Positions 1 to 6,884 of a stretch of 9,289 bases of DNA are shown one piece after another. The notes under the pieces are model-generated. The model was not told the origin of the DNA and did no database searches. It was given only the letters and a program-made list of their open reading frames with translations. The position numbers and the translations under genes were made by a program. The stretch covers positions 1-9,289 of the forward strand of contig JAYGEH010000130.1 of assembly GCA_046582475.1 (NCBI GenBank), read 5' to 3'. The first letter of the stretch is position 1, and every line of letters begins with the position of its first letter. This stretch comes from GCA-2687515 sp046582475. Lineage in GTDB: Bacteria > Pseudomonadota > Alphaproteobacteria > Rhodospirillales > UBA2165.

Positions 1-1179
1 AAAGACGGTTTGGACCACCGGGTCTTCGTCAACGCCGCGTTTCACTTCAATTTTAACCCGCATATTTTCCAAATCATCATCGCCGGTTTCCAATACCGCC
101 TGGAAATCATTGATGTCCTGGTTGCGGAACATGAAATCCTCGAACTCGGAATGGTTCAGATTGACGCCGCGAATTTTGAAAAAACCCGCCGTCCGCGCCG
201 CATGCTGGATCATCGGGAACAATTCGCCGATTTGACCGGAACTGCCGCCCTGCTCGATCATGCGGACGATATCGCCCGAATTCCATCTGAGGAACGGCGT
301 GGCGTTGTTGGTGAACAGCGGCGTGACGCAAAATGTGCCGGTTTCGCCTTCCGGCAGAATCTCGCTGGTGTCTTCGTCAACCACTTCGCAATAATACATG
401 TCAGACCAGATGTGAATGCCGTCATGGGCATCGCCTTCACAGCCCATCAGGCCGGCCTCGCTCATGCCGAAAACGTCGTAAACTTCGGCACCCCAGCGCC
501 GAGCCAGCTTTTCGCGCTTGGCGTCGGACAGGGTTTCTGCGGAACAGATGACGATGCGGACCGAGCTTGCCGCCAGATCGATGCCCTTGGTATCGGCGAC
601 GTTGATCAGATGCAGCGCGAAGCTCGGCATGGAAATCAGCACCGTCGGTTTGAGCGCCAAAATCAAGTCCACCTGCGCTTCGGAAGGAACCGCGTTGCCG
701 GCGCCCACCCAGTTCATACCCACCTTCATCTGATGCGCGCTGCGGGCCCAGATTTGTCCCGCCGGATGAATGCCGAGCGGGAAGGATATATGGCAGAGAT
801 CGCCGGGCGTGATATGGATCGCAGGGTACGTGCGGGCCCAGCTTTGCAGGCCGTAATTCACATCCTCGAAGGTGCGCGGATAAAAGACCGGCTTGCCCGT
901 GGCGCCGCCGGAGCGCCAATATTCCGCAATATCGGCGGCCGCCGCGACATTGAAATTCTGCATAAATCCGGCATGGTCGAATTGGCGCAAAATATCCTTG
1001 GTGAGGATGGGGATCTGGCTCCAGACATCCGGGTCATCCAGCTTGCCGGCATCGATGTGATCGAGCTTTCCCTGGTACCATCGGGCCGTCTTGGCGCGCT
1101 CGAAGGCGATCCTTTTGCGCTGGCTTTGAATTTGCCGGATGGCTTCGCGGGATTCGGGGAGCGGCAACGTCTCATCCAT
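1..1179 (-). CDS. PaaK-like aryl-CoA ligase (AMP-forming), 3' end cut by window
   Basis: Reading the minus strand from ATG at 1179 gives 393 uninterrupted codons that run off the left edge, so the C-terminus is missing. The protein resembles phenylacetate-CoA ligase (PaaK, about 430 residues), an adenylate-forming enzyme that makes aryl-CoA from an aromatic acid, ATP and CoA. The P-loop-like motif SGGATGKP is at residues 90-97, the adenine-binding motif FGMSEAG at about 237-243, the ribose-binding Asp in WNSGDIV is about residue 303, and the hinge motif KIRGVNL is around Arg337. The start is supported by GGGAGG about 7 nt upstream. It lies 70 bp downstream of the MarR gene on the same strand and is probably co-transcribed with it. 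With the divergent CoA-thioester monooxygenase/reductase, the likely substrate is 2-aminobenzoate, salicylate or a similar hydroxy- or aminobenzoate; this substrate is inference. The known Azoarcus 2-aminobenzoate-CoA ligases are, as I recall, of benzoate-CoA ligase type, so this would be a different ligase family in that role. A long plus-strand open frame over the same region is a shadow. Confidence 0.88.
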   Translation of the reverse strand, partial: MDETLPLPESREAIRQIQSQRKRIAFERAKTARWYQGKLDHIDAGKLDDPDVWSQIPILTKDILRQFDHAGFMQNFNVAAAADIAEYWRSGGATGKPVFYPRTFEDVNYGLQSWARTYPAIHITPGDLCHISFPLGIHPAGQIWARSAHQMKVGMNWVGAGNAVPSEAQVDLILALKPTVLISMPSFALHLINVADTKGIDLAASSVRIVICSAETLSDAKREKLARRWGAEVYDVFGMSEAGLMGCEGDAHDGIHIWSDMYYCEVVDEDTSEILPEGETGTFCVTPLFTNNATPFLRWNSGDIVRMIEQGGSSGQIGELFPMIQHAARTAGFFKIRGVNLNHSEFEDFMFRNQDINDFQAVLETGDDDLENMRVKIEVKRGVDEDPVVQTVF

Positions 1180-1216
1180 GAATGGTCCTCCCAAGCTACG
1201 ATGTGTTCGGACCGGG

Positions 1217-1230
1217 CCTTCTTAAGAAGG
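1217..1230. repeat. 14-bp perfect palindrome between marR and ligase genes
   Basis: CCTTCTTAAGAAGG is a perfect palindrome in the 70-bp gap between the MarR stop codon and the ligase start. It could be a protein-binding site or a small RNA hairpin in the intercistronic leader. No T-run follows on the minus strand, so it is not a convincing terminator. Confidence 0.4.
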
Positions 1231-1249
1231 GTTTGGGTCCCGGGATAGT

Positions 1250-1708
1250 TCAGACTTCAAATGCGCGCCGGACACGTACCAGCAGTTTAATCAATTGTTC
1301 CTTATCGTGATCGGAAATTCCGCGCAATGCGCCGGCGGCCCATTTGGCATGATCGCCGGTCATATCCAGAAATGCAATGCGGCCCTGATCGGTCATGCGC
1401 ACTTGAAAACTTCTCCGGTCGATGGGATTTGCGCGCCGCTCGACAAGGCCGTCCGCCTGCATGCGGTCAACGAGGCCGGTGATATTGCCGCTCGACGCCA
1501 TGACCATCGCCGCCACTTCGCCGATCGGTGCCCACTCTTCTTCTATCCGGTAGAGTTGTGACAACAGATCGAACCGCGACAGGCTTTGATTGTGGTGGCG
1601 GCGGAAGCGGCCAGCCATTTCGCTTTCAATGGCCTTGGTGCATTTCATCAGTTGCAGCCACAGGCGAAGCGGTAATGTGGTTTCGTTGTCGTCCGGAATG
1701 TTGTTCAC
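1250..1708 (-). CDS. MarR-family transcriptional regulator
   Basis: A 152-residue protein of typical MarR length, normally a homodimeric winged-helix DNA-binding regulator that responds to phenolic acids or their CoA thioesters. The N-terminal dimerisation helix covers about residues 11-38. The winged HTH spans about 44-115: PIGEVAAMV is the scaffold helix, SSGNITGLVDRM (72-83) the recognition helix, and NPIDRRSFQVRMT (94-106) the wing with the family-typical Asp-Arg-Arg. The C-terminal helices close the dimer interface. The start is GTG at 1708; the next Met is residue 21, which would remove part of the dimerisation helix. The ribosome binding site is weak (GAGG very close to the start). It sits between the ligase (same strand) and the divergent monooxygenase/reductase fusion, the usual place for a local repressor of both transcripts. 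The palindrome at 1753-1769 is the likely operator. The ligand is not shown by sequence; an aryl-CoA is the natural guess from the neighbours. Confidence 0.92.
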   Translation of the reverse strand: MNNIPDDNETTLPLRLWLQLMKCTKAIESEMAGRFRRHHNQSLSRFDLLSQLYRIEEEWAPIGEVAAMVMASSGNITGLVDRMQADGLVERRANPIDRRSFQVRMTDQGRIAFLDMTGDHAKWAAGALRGISDHDKEQLIKLLVRVRRAFEV

Positions 1709-1730
1709 CAGCCTCGAGCCCCCAAACCAT

Positions 1731-1760
1731 TTGACATATTTTACGCCCTGGGTATTTAAT
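1731..1760 (+). promoter_or_regulatory. Predicted sigma-70 promoter for the monooxygenase/reductase fusion
   Basis: TTGACA at 1731-1736 is a perfect -35 box. TTTAAT at 1755-1760 matches five of six -10 positions at an 18-bp spacer. Transcription would start near 1767, leaving about 46 nt before the TTG start. A perfect TATAAT also occurs at 1777-1782 but without a good -35 at standard distance; it is an alternative or second -10. Confidence 0.55.
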
Positions 1761-1767
1761 AAGTAAA
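1738..1767 (-). promoter_or_regulatory. Predicted sigma-70 promoter for marR and ligase
   Basis: On the minus strand, TTTACT (1767-1762) and TAAAAT (1743-1738) are separated by 18 bp. The -10 matches five of six consensus positions and the -35 four of six. Initiation near 1731 would leave about a 23-nt leader before the GTG of the MarR gene. It overlaps face to face with the plus-strand promoter, so one bound regulator could block both. Confidence 0.45.
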
Positions 1768-1769
1768 TA
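1753..1769. promoter_or_regulatory. Candidate MarR operator (AT-rich inverted repeat)
   Basis: TATTTA-N5-TAAATA is a 17-bp interrupted palindrome, in line with the length and AT-richness of many MarR operators. It covers the plus-strand -10 region and the minus-strand -35 region of the divergent promoters. Binding here would be expected to repress both transcripts. Assignment to the adjacent MarR is inference from position. Confidence 0.5.
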
Positions 1770-1812
1770 TCTTATGTATAATATAAAATCCGGGATCCGA
1801 GGGAGCGGTATT

Positions 1813-4134
1813 TTGAAAATAGCCATAATCGGCGGCGGCGCGGCCGGACTTTTCTTTGCGCTGCTGATGCAAAAGGCCAGCCCGGGCCACGATATTACGG
1901 TCTTCGAGCGCAACCGCCACGATGACACATTCGGCTTTGGCGTGGTCTTTTCCGATGAGACGCTGGGCAATTTCCTGTCTTACGATCCCGTGACCTACGC
2001 CGAGATCACCGGCGCGTTCGCCTATTGGGATGAGATCGATTTCGTATTTAGAGGGCAAACCATCCGCACCTCGGGACACGGATTTTGCGGCTGCGGCCGG
2101 CGCGAGCTTTTGCTGATATTACAGCGGCGCTGCCGGGAGCTGGGCGTCACCCTCGAATTTGAAATCGAGATCGACAATCTGCAGCGATTCCAGGACGCCG
2201 ATCTGATTGTCGGTGCCGATGGCATCAACAGTTTCGTGCGCGAATTTCATAGAGATCATTTCCGCCCCCAGGTTGAATGGCGGCGCAACAAATTTATCTG
2301 GCTGGGCAGCACCAAACCGCACGCTGCTTTCACCTTCGATTTCGCGGAAAATGAGCATGGGCCCTGGGTGCTCGGCGCCTACCAGTACAATAAAGACCAA
2401 TCGACCTGGATCATCGAGGCGCCGGAGCCAACCTGGGAGAGCGCCCGCACCGAGGTTGAACCATTGAGCCAGCCGGACCTATTGGCCTATATGGAGGAGC
2501 TATGGGCCGCCAGGCTGCAAGGCCACAAGCTCATCGCCAACAACTCGGTCTGGCGGACTTTTCCCACCATCCGTTGCGAGAATTGGAGCCACGGCAATAT
2601 CGTACTGCTCGGCGATGCGCTGCACACCGCCCACTATTCCATAGGCTCTGGCACCAAGCTCGGCATGGAAGACGCCATCGCCCTTTATGAAGCTATTGAA
2701 AACAGCGACACGGTCGGTTCCGCGCTTCGGTCCTTCGAAGACGCGCGCCGCACCGAAGTCGAAATGACCCAGCATGCGGCGGACGTGAGCGTGGTCTGGA
2801 CCGAGAACACCCGGCGCTATTTGCATATGGAACCCATCCAGGCGGCCTATTCGATGCTGACCCGGTCCAAGCAGATCACCCACGAAAACCTGCGCCTCCG
2901 GGACCCCAAATTCATTGACGATGTGGAGGCTTGGTTCGCCGCCAAGGCGGGCGCCGGAAGGCGCAACTTAGCGGCCGGCACGCCGCCCATGTTCATCCCG
3001 TTCCGCCTTCGAGACATGACCTTGGCCAACCGGGTCGTTGTCTCGCCGATGGACATGTATTCGGCCGAAAACGGTACCGTGGGGGATTTTCATTTTGTCC
3101 ATCTGGGCAGCCTGGCCATGGGCGGTGCCGGGCTTCTGGTATCGGAAATGACCTGCGTTTCCAGAGACGGCCGGATCACGCCGGGCTGCGCCGGTCTCTA
3201 CGAGACCAAGCATGTGGATGCCTGGTGGCGGGTGATCGATTATGTGCACGCCCAGTCCGATGCCAAATTTTGCATGCAAATCGGCCACGCCGGAGCCAAG
3301 GGCTCTACCCGCGTCGCCTGGCAAGGCATGGACAAGCCGCTGGCGACAGGCAACTGGCCGCTGATCGCGCCATCGGCGATCCCTTTCTATCCGTCTAGCC
3401 AGATGCCGAAGGAGATGACCAGCGCCGACATGGGGTTGGTGACCGGCGATTTCGTTTCGGCGGCCGGGATGGCCGATGACTCCGGCGCTGATATGCTTGA
3501 GCTGCATATGGCCCATGGCTACCTGTTGTCCGGTTTCATCACGCCGGTTAGCAATCAACGCACCGATGACCATGGCGGATCGCTGGCCAACCGCTTGCGC
3601 TTTCCCTTGCATATCTTCGATCAAGTCCGCGCCGTCTGGCCAGACGAAAAACCGATGTCGGTGCGCATCTCGGCGACCGATTGGGTCGGCGAAAAAGGCG
3701 TTACCGGCGCCGAAGCCGTCGCCATCGCCGCTGCATTCAAGGACCATGGCTGCGATATCATTAATGTGTCCGCCGGCCAGACCACACCGGATGCCGAGCC
3801 CGTCTACGGCCGCATGTTCCAGACCTGGTATGCGGAGCAGGTGCGCCTCGAAGCCAAAATTCCCACCATCGCCGTCGGCAATATAACGACCTGGGATCAG
3901 GTCAATACGATTTTAGCGGCGGGCCGCGCCGACTTGGTGGCGTTGGCCCGCCCGCACCTCACCAATCCTCACTTTACTTTGCAGGCGGCTGCCTATTACG
4001 GGGTTCAGCACCAGCGCTGGCCGCTGCCTTACGAGAGCGGCCAGGAACAATCCCACCGATTGGCGCCCCGCGACCGGGCCGATGAAGTGGCGCTCCGCCG
4101 GTCCGCCAAACCGCCGAGCCATCGGCGCGTCTGA
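1813..4134 (+). CDS. 2-aminobenzoyl-CoA (or salicylyl-CoA) monooxygenase/reductase, FAD hydroxylase-OYE fusion
   Basis: A two-domain flavoenzyme of 773 residues. Residues 1-380 are a PHBH-type aromatic hydroxylase: the Rossmann motif IGGGAAG is at 6-12, the DG motif GADG at 134-137, and the FAD ribityl motif GDALHTAHYSIGSGTKLG from 267. From about residue 390 (MFIPFRLRDMTLANRVVVSP) to 750 is an Old Yellow Enzyme FMN barrel, with HAG around His492, HMAHGY at 565-570, the NQRTDDHGGS segment typical of bacterial OYE homologues, and a late ARPHLTNPHF motif. This order matches the known 2-aminobenzoyl-CoA monooxygenase/reductase, which hydroxylates and then reduces the ring of the CoA thioester using O2 and NAD(P)H; homologues are often annotated salicylyl-CoA 5-hydroxylase/oxidoreductase. 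The start is TTG at 1813, because GAGGGAG lies 7 nt upstream and the Rossmann strand begins directly. An in-frame ATG at 1774 lacks a ribosome binding site and lies next to the TATAAT box. The last 30 or so residues form a basic, Arg-rich tail. No signal peptide is seen, so it should be cytoplasmic. The exact substrate (2-amino- or 2-hydroxybenzoyl-CoA) cannot be read from sequence. Confidence 0.9.
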   Translation: MKIAIIGGGAAGLFFALLMQKASPGHDITVFERNRHDDTFGFGVVFSDETLGNFLSYDPVTYAEITGAFAYWDEIDFVFRGQTIRTSGHGFCGCGRRELLLILQRRCRELGVTLEFEIEIDNLQRFQDADLIVGADGINSFVREFHRDHFRPQVEWRRNKFIWLGSTKPHAAFTFDFAENEHGPWVLGAYQYNKDQSTWIIEAPEPTWESARTEVEPLSQPDLLAYMEELWAARLQGHKLIANNSVWRTFPTIRCENWSHGNIVLLGDALHTAHYSIGSGTKLGMEDAIALYEAIENSDTVGSALRSFEDARRTEVEMTQHAADVSVVWTENTRRYLHMEPIQAAYSMLTRSKQITHENLRLRDPKFIDDVEAWFAAKAGAGRRNLAAGTPPMFIPFRLRDMTLANRVVVSPMDMYSAENGTVGDFHFVHLGSLAMGGAGLLVSEMTCVSRDGRITPGCAGLYETKHVDAWWRVIDYVHAQSDAKFCMQIGHAGAKGSTRVAWQGMDKPLATGNWPLIAPSAIPFYPSSQMPKEMTSADMGLVTGDFVSAAGMADDSGADMLELHMAHGYLLSGFITPVSNQRTDDHGGSLANRLRFPLHIFDQVRAVWPDEKPMSVRISATDWVGEKGVTGAEAVAIAAAFKDHGCDIINVSAGQTTPDAEPVYGRMFQTWYAEQVRLEAKIPTIAVGNITTWDQVNTILAAGRADLVALARPHLTNPHFTLQAAAYYGVQHQRWPLPYESGQEQSHRLAPRDRADEVALRRSAKPPSHRRV

Positions 4135-4138
4135 TCAC

Positions 4139-6430
4139 TTAACTTTTGGCGGCACTTTCGATGCTGGCCGTGTCGATGCCTTGGACGCGGTAAAGGGCGT
4201 CCAGGCTGGCGCTCTGGCCAAACGAAGAGGTGCCGAGGGCAGCCACGCGGTGGCCCATCACCCCGCCCAGCCAGGATAGGGACAAAGGGTGCCCGTCGAT
4301 GACGGTGATCAGTTTCGCCTGCGGCGAAACCTGGTCGAGCAGCCGGGCGATGTGCGCGGCGGCGCCACTCTCCAGCCAATCCTGATGCAGGCGATCGGCC
4401 GATGTCACGGCCAGCAGCCCGGCGCCGGGAAATTCCTTACGCAAATTGGCTTGCGCCGCCGCCGCTTCCACGGCCACCGCGCCAGCGTAAACAATAACAA
4501 TTTGTGCGTCCCCGGCCGGCGCTTCCCGCCAATAGCCGCCGGCGATAATGTCGCCGGCCAATGCATCGGTTAACGCCCGCTTCGGCTGATCCAGGGGGCG
4601 CGTCGACAGACGCAAATAGACAGCACCGCCGTTCTGCCTTTGCATATGCTCAAGCCCCCAGCGGACCAGAACCGCCAATTCATCGGCGAAGGCCGGCTCG
4701 AACGCGTTGAGGCCGGGGATGGATATGCCAATGAGCGGCGTATTGATCGACTGGTGCGCGCCGCCTTCCGGCGCCAGGGATATTCCGGACGGCGTTCCCG
4801 CCACCATGAAGCGGGCGTTCTGGTAGCAGGCATAGATCAACGCATCGAGGCCGCGGTTAACGAACGGATCATAGACCGTGCCGATGGGTAACAGGCGGAC
4901 GCCGAACAAATCTTCGCTCAAACCGAGGACGCCCAAGAGGAGAAACAGATTGTGCTCGGCGATGCCCAATTCGATGTGCTGGCCGCCTGGGCGCATGGTC
5001 CATTTCAGGGGTGAGAGCAAATTTTCCTGGTGAAAAATGTCCGATTGGGCGTGCCGGTGGTAGATAGCCCGCTGATTGATCCAGGCGCCCAAATTGGTGG
5101 ATACCGCCACATCCGGCGAGGCGGTAACGATATAATCGGCGAGCACGTCTTTTGAATCCCCCAGCTCCTTGAGGATGTCTCCGAACACAGCTTGCGTCGA
5201 AGTGCGTGCCGCCCGCGGCGCCAGAGCCGGTGGCCGGCGGATCAGGGGCGAGCGCACAGAGCTTGCCGGTTTCGCCCGGTACGGCACATCGTGCAGAAAT
5301 TTATCAAGGATTTCGGGACCGATACCGAGACCGGCGAACGGCTCCCACTCGGAGCCTTCCGGCACATGGTTGGCGGTGCGAAAGATCGCCATCTGTTCGG
5401 GCGTCATCAGGCCGGCATGGTTGTCTTTATGCCCGGCGATGGGCAGACCGTAGCCCTTGATCGTATAGGCGATGAAGCAGCGCGGCGTTTCGTCCCGAAC
5501 TGCGTCGAAGGTATCGATCAAATATTCCAAATCGTGGCCGCCGAGGTTGGTCATCAGCGCGTGCAAGGCGGCATCGTCGTGGATGTCCAGAAATTCCGAG
5601 AAGCCCAGCGAACCCTTGAGATCGGTCCTGAGATGCCCCCGCCAGGCATCGGCGCCCTTGAAGGTGAGGGCCGAATAAAGCTGGTTCGGGCAGGCGTCGA
5701 TCCAGTTTTTCAAGGCGCCGCCGGCCGGCCCCTCGAAGGCTTCTTGAAGCCGCTTGCCGTACTTCAGGTTAACCACCCGCCAGCCGACGGTTTCAAAAAA
5801 CTGGGTAATCTTCTGGAATAGATGATCGTTGACCACCCCATCGAGGCTTTGCCGGTTATAATCGATCACCCACCAGAGGTTGCGCACATCCTGTTTCCAG
5901 CCTTCCAGCAACGCCTCAAACACGTTGCCTTCGTCAAGTTCCGCGTCGCCCACAATTGCAACCATGCGCCCGGTGGGGCTGCCGTCCGGCATCATATTGT
6001 GCGACGCCAGGTAATCCTGGATCATCGATGCAAACAATGTGGCGGCGGCGCCGAGCCCGACCGAACCGGTTGAAAAATCGATGCCGCCCATGTCCTTGGT
6101 GCGCGACGGGTAGGCCTGGGCGCCGCCGAGGCCCCGGAAGTTCTGCAGATTTTCCAACGTTTGCCGGCCCAGCAGGTAATTGATCGCGTGCAGAACCGGC
6201 GAAGCGTGCGGCTTTACGGCGATCCGGTCTTCGGGCCGGAGCGCCCGGAAATAAAGCGCCGTCATGATCGATACGGCAGAGGCGCAAGACGCCTGATGGC
6301 CGCCAACCTTAACGCCATCGCTATTGGGCCGGATGTGGTTGGCGTTGTGAATCATCCAACTCGACAGCCACAAGACCTTAGCCTCGATCGCCTTTAAAAT
6401 ATCCAACTCGCCAAGCATCCGGCATTGCAC
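4139..6430 (-). CDS. Thiamine-diphosphate enzyme, AceE-like pyruvate dehydrogenase E1 / transketolase family
   Basis: A 763-residue single-chain ThDP enzyme. The N-terminal region carries VGGHQAS (His45) and KPHASPVLHAINYLLGR (His75), matching GGHMASF and GHISPGVYA of E. coli AceE. The ThDP/Mg motif starts at GDAELDE (161-167) and ends at YN (191-192), about 30 residues later. The second half contains the pyrimidine-domain segment HIELGIAEHN with Glu487 and Glu492, followed by a transketolase-like C-terminal domain. AceE is about 890 residues, so this is a shortened relative; it has no lipoyl domain, and no E2 or E3 gene is in view. The reaction is probably decarboxylation of a 2-oxoacid or ketol transfer; the substrate is unknown. 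The start is uncertain: GTG at 6430 is the longest option (an in-frame TGA lies upstream), ATG at 6418 is next, and neither has a clear ribosome binding site. The gene is convergent with the monooxygenase fusion, with a 4-bp gap, and begins 37 bp from a foldback element that may carry or have displaced its promoter. Confidence 0.85.
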   Translation of the reverse strand: MQCRMLGELDILKAIEAKVLWLSSWMIHNANHIRPNSDGVKVGGHQASCASAVSIMTALYFRALRPEDRIAVKPHASPVLHAINYLLGRQTLENLQNFRGLGGAQAYPSRTKDMGGIDFSTGSVGLGAAATLFASMIQDYLASHNMMPDGSPTGRMVAIVGDAELDEGNVFEALLEGWKQDVRNLWWVIDYNRQSLDGVVNDHLFQKITQFFETVGWRVVNLKYGKRLQEAFEGPAGGALKNWIDACPNQLYSALTFKGADAWRGHLRTDLKGSLGFSEFLDIHDDAALHALMTNLGGHDLEYLIDTFDAVRDETPRCFIAYTIKGYGLPIAGHKDNHAGLMTPEQMAIFRTANHVPEGSEWEPFAGLGIGPEILDKFLHDVPYRAKPASSVRSPLIRRPPALAPRAARTSTQAVFGDILKELGDSKDVLADYIVTASPDVAVSTNLGAWINQRAIYHRHAQSDIFHQENLLSPLKWTMRPGGQHIELGIAEHNLFLLLGVLGLSEDLFGVRLLPIGTVYDPFVNRGLDALIYACYQNARFMVAGTPSGISLAPEGGAHQSINTPLIGISIPGLNAFEPAFADELAVLVRWGLEHMQRQNGGAVYLRLSTRPLDQPKRALTDALAGDIIAGGYWREAPAGDAQIVIVYAGAVAVEAAAAQANLRKEFPGAGLLAVTSADRLHQDWLESGAAAHIARLLDQVSPQAKLITVIDGHPLSLSWLGGVMGHRVAALGTSSFGQSASLDALYRVQGIDTASIESAAKS

Positions 6431-6467
6431 TGCAATTCGGTATCGATTTCAAGAGGGCTTCGAACTC

Positions 6468-6502
6468 TAATACCAAGGATCAGTGATCATGATCGATAGA
6501 GA
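6468..6502 (+). repeat. Left terminal inverted repeat of foldback element
   Basis: These 35 bp match the reverse complement of 6687-6721 with three mismatches, at repeat positions 15, 26 and 28. The first 14 bp are identical. Confidence 0.85.
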
Positions 6503-6686
6503 CGGCCTAGCAAGGTTTTCGGCAAGGAGCGTGCGCCGTAGCGATGCGGGGCATCGCAAAGCGTGCGCGACGCTGCCCGAAAGCCTCGGCTGGGCGCCGT
6601 TGCGGTCGCCCATGCGCGTCAGAAGCGCTTGCCGATGCCCCGCATCGCCGGCGCGCTCCTTCCTACCCGGCGGACCGCATGGGCGA

Positions 6687-6721
6687 TCTCTATGGGTCAT
6701 GATCACAGATCCTTGGTATTA
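6687..6721 (-). repeat. Right terminal inverted repeat of foldback element
   Basis: Partner of the repeat at 6468-6502. Both begin TAATACCAAGGATC when read inward. Confidence 0.85.
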
Positions 6722-6884
6722 CCGATGGGACGCTATCGCCGGCGCCTCCCCTGCTACCGGGGAAATGGGAAAGAAGATCACAATGGGTGTTTATTTGGGC
6801 AATTTGGTATTTAAGATATCCGTCAAGTCCTGGCGGCGCTAAGATGCCCAGCTAGCCAATCACTGGCCAACGAGGGAGACAATT
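6722..6884. other. Non-coding leader between foldback element and dehydrogenase gene
   Basis: I see no credible gene in these 163 bp. A small stem TCCCC/GGGGA with a 7-nt loop lies near 6748-6764. An AT-rich stretch around 6791-6820 is the likely promoter area for the dehydrogenase, but I find no hexamer pair good enough to call. The strong GAGGGAG at 6872-6878 is the dehydrogenase ribosome binding site. Confidence 0.4.

Larger units (their letters stand above)
6468..6721. mobile_element. 254-bp MITE-like foldback element
   Basis: The outer 35 bp at each end are inverted copies with 32 of 35 matches; the left end begins TAATACCAAGGATC and the right end finishes GATCCTTGGTATTA. Inner arms also pair: the left hairpin GCGATGCGGGGCATCGC (6541-6557) mirrors the right hairpin around 6632-6648 exactly about the centre at 6594.5. 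Each inner segment is itself a 6-7 bp stem with a 3-nt loop. The whole could extrude as a cruciform or fold as a long RNA hairpin. The ends can be read as TA-ATACCAAGG...CCTTGGTAT-TA, consistent with a TA target duplication as in IS630/Tc1-like elements, but the TA could also be part of the repeat. No transposase is encoded. Open frames inside it on both strands are by-products of its symmetry. Confidence 0.75.

Noticed and set aside
10..1248. 412-codon plus-strand open frame
   Set aside because: It is antisense to a continuous minus-strand frame with clear adenylate-forming ligase motifs. The plus-strand translation has no recognisable domain and is His/Arg-rich in the way shadow frames of GC-rich genes usually are.
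2968..3747. 259-codon minus-strand frame inside the OYE domain region
   Set aside because: Lies antisense to conserved OYE motifs and has no ribosome binding site or motif of its own.
5192..5821. 209-codon plus-strand frame inside the ThDP enzyme gene
   Set aside because: Antisense shadow of the conserved AceE-like coding sequence.
6806..6814. GGTATTTAA shared with the left half of the MarR operator (1751-1759)
   Set aside because: Only a 9-bp AT-rich match, with no second half-site in the right place. Chance similarity or a promoter-like stretch is more likely.
6467..6842. Open frames of 79 and 119 codons over the foldback element
   Set aside because: They mirror each other because of the inverted repeat symmetry. 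No ribosome binding site is seen and the composition is atypical; not a transposase.
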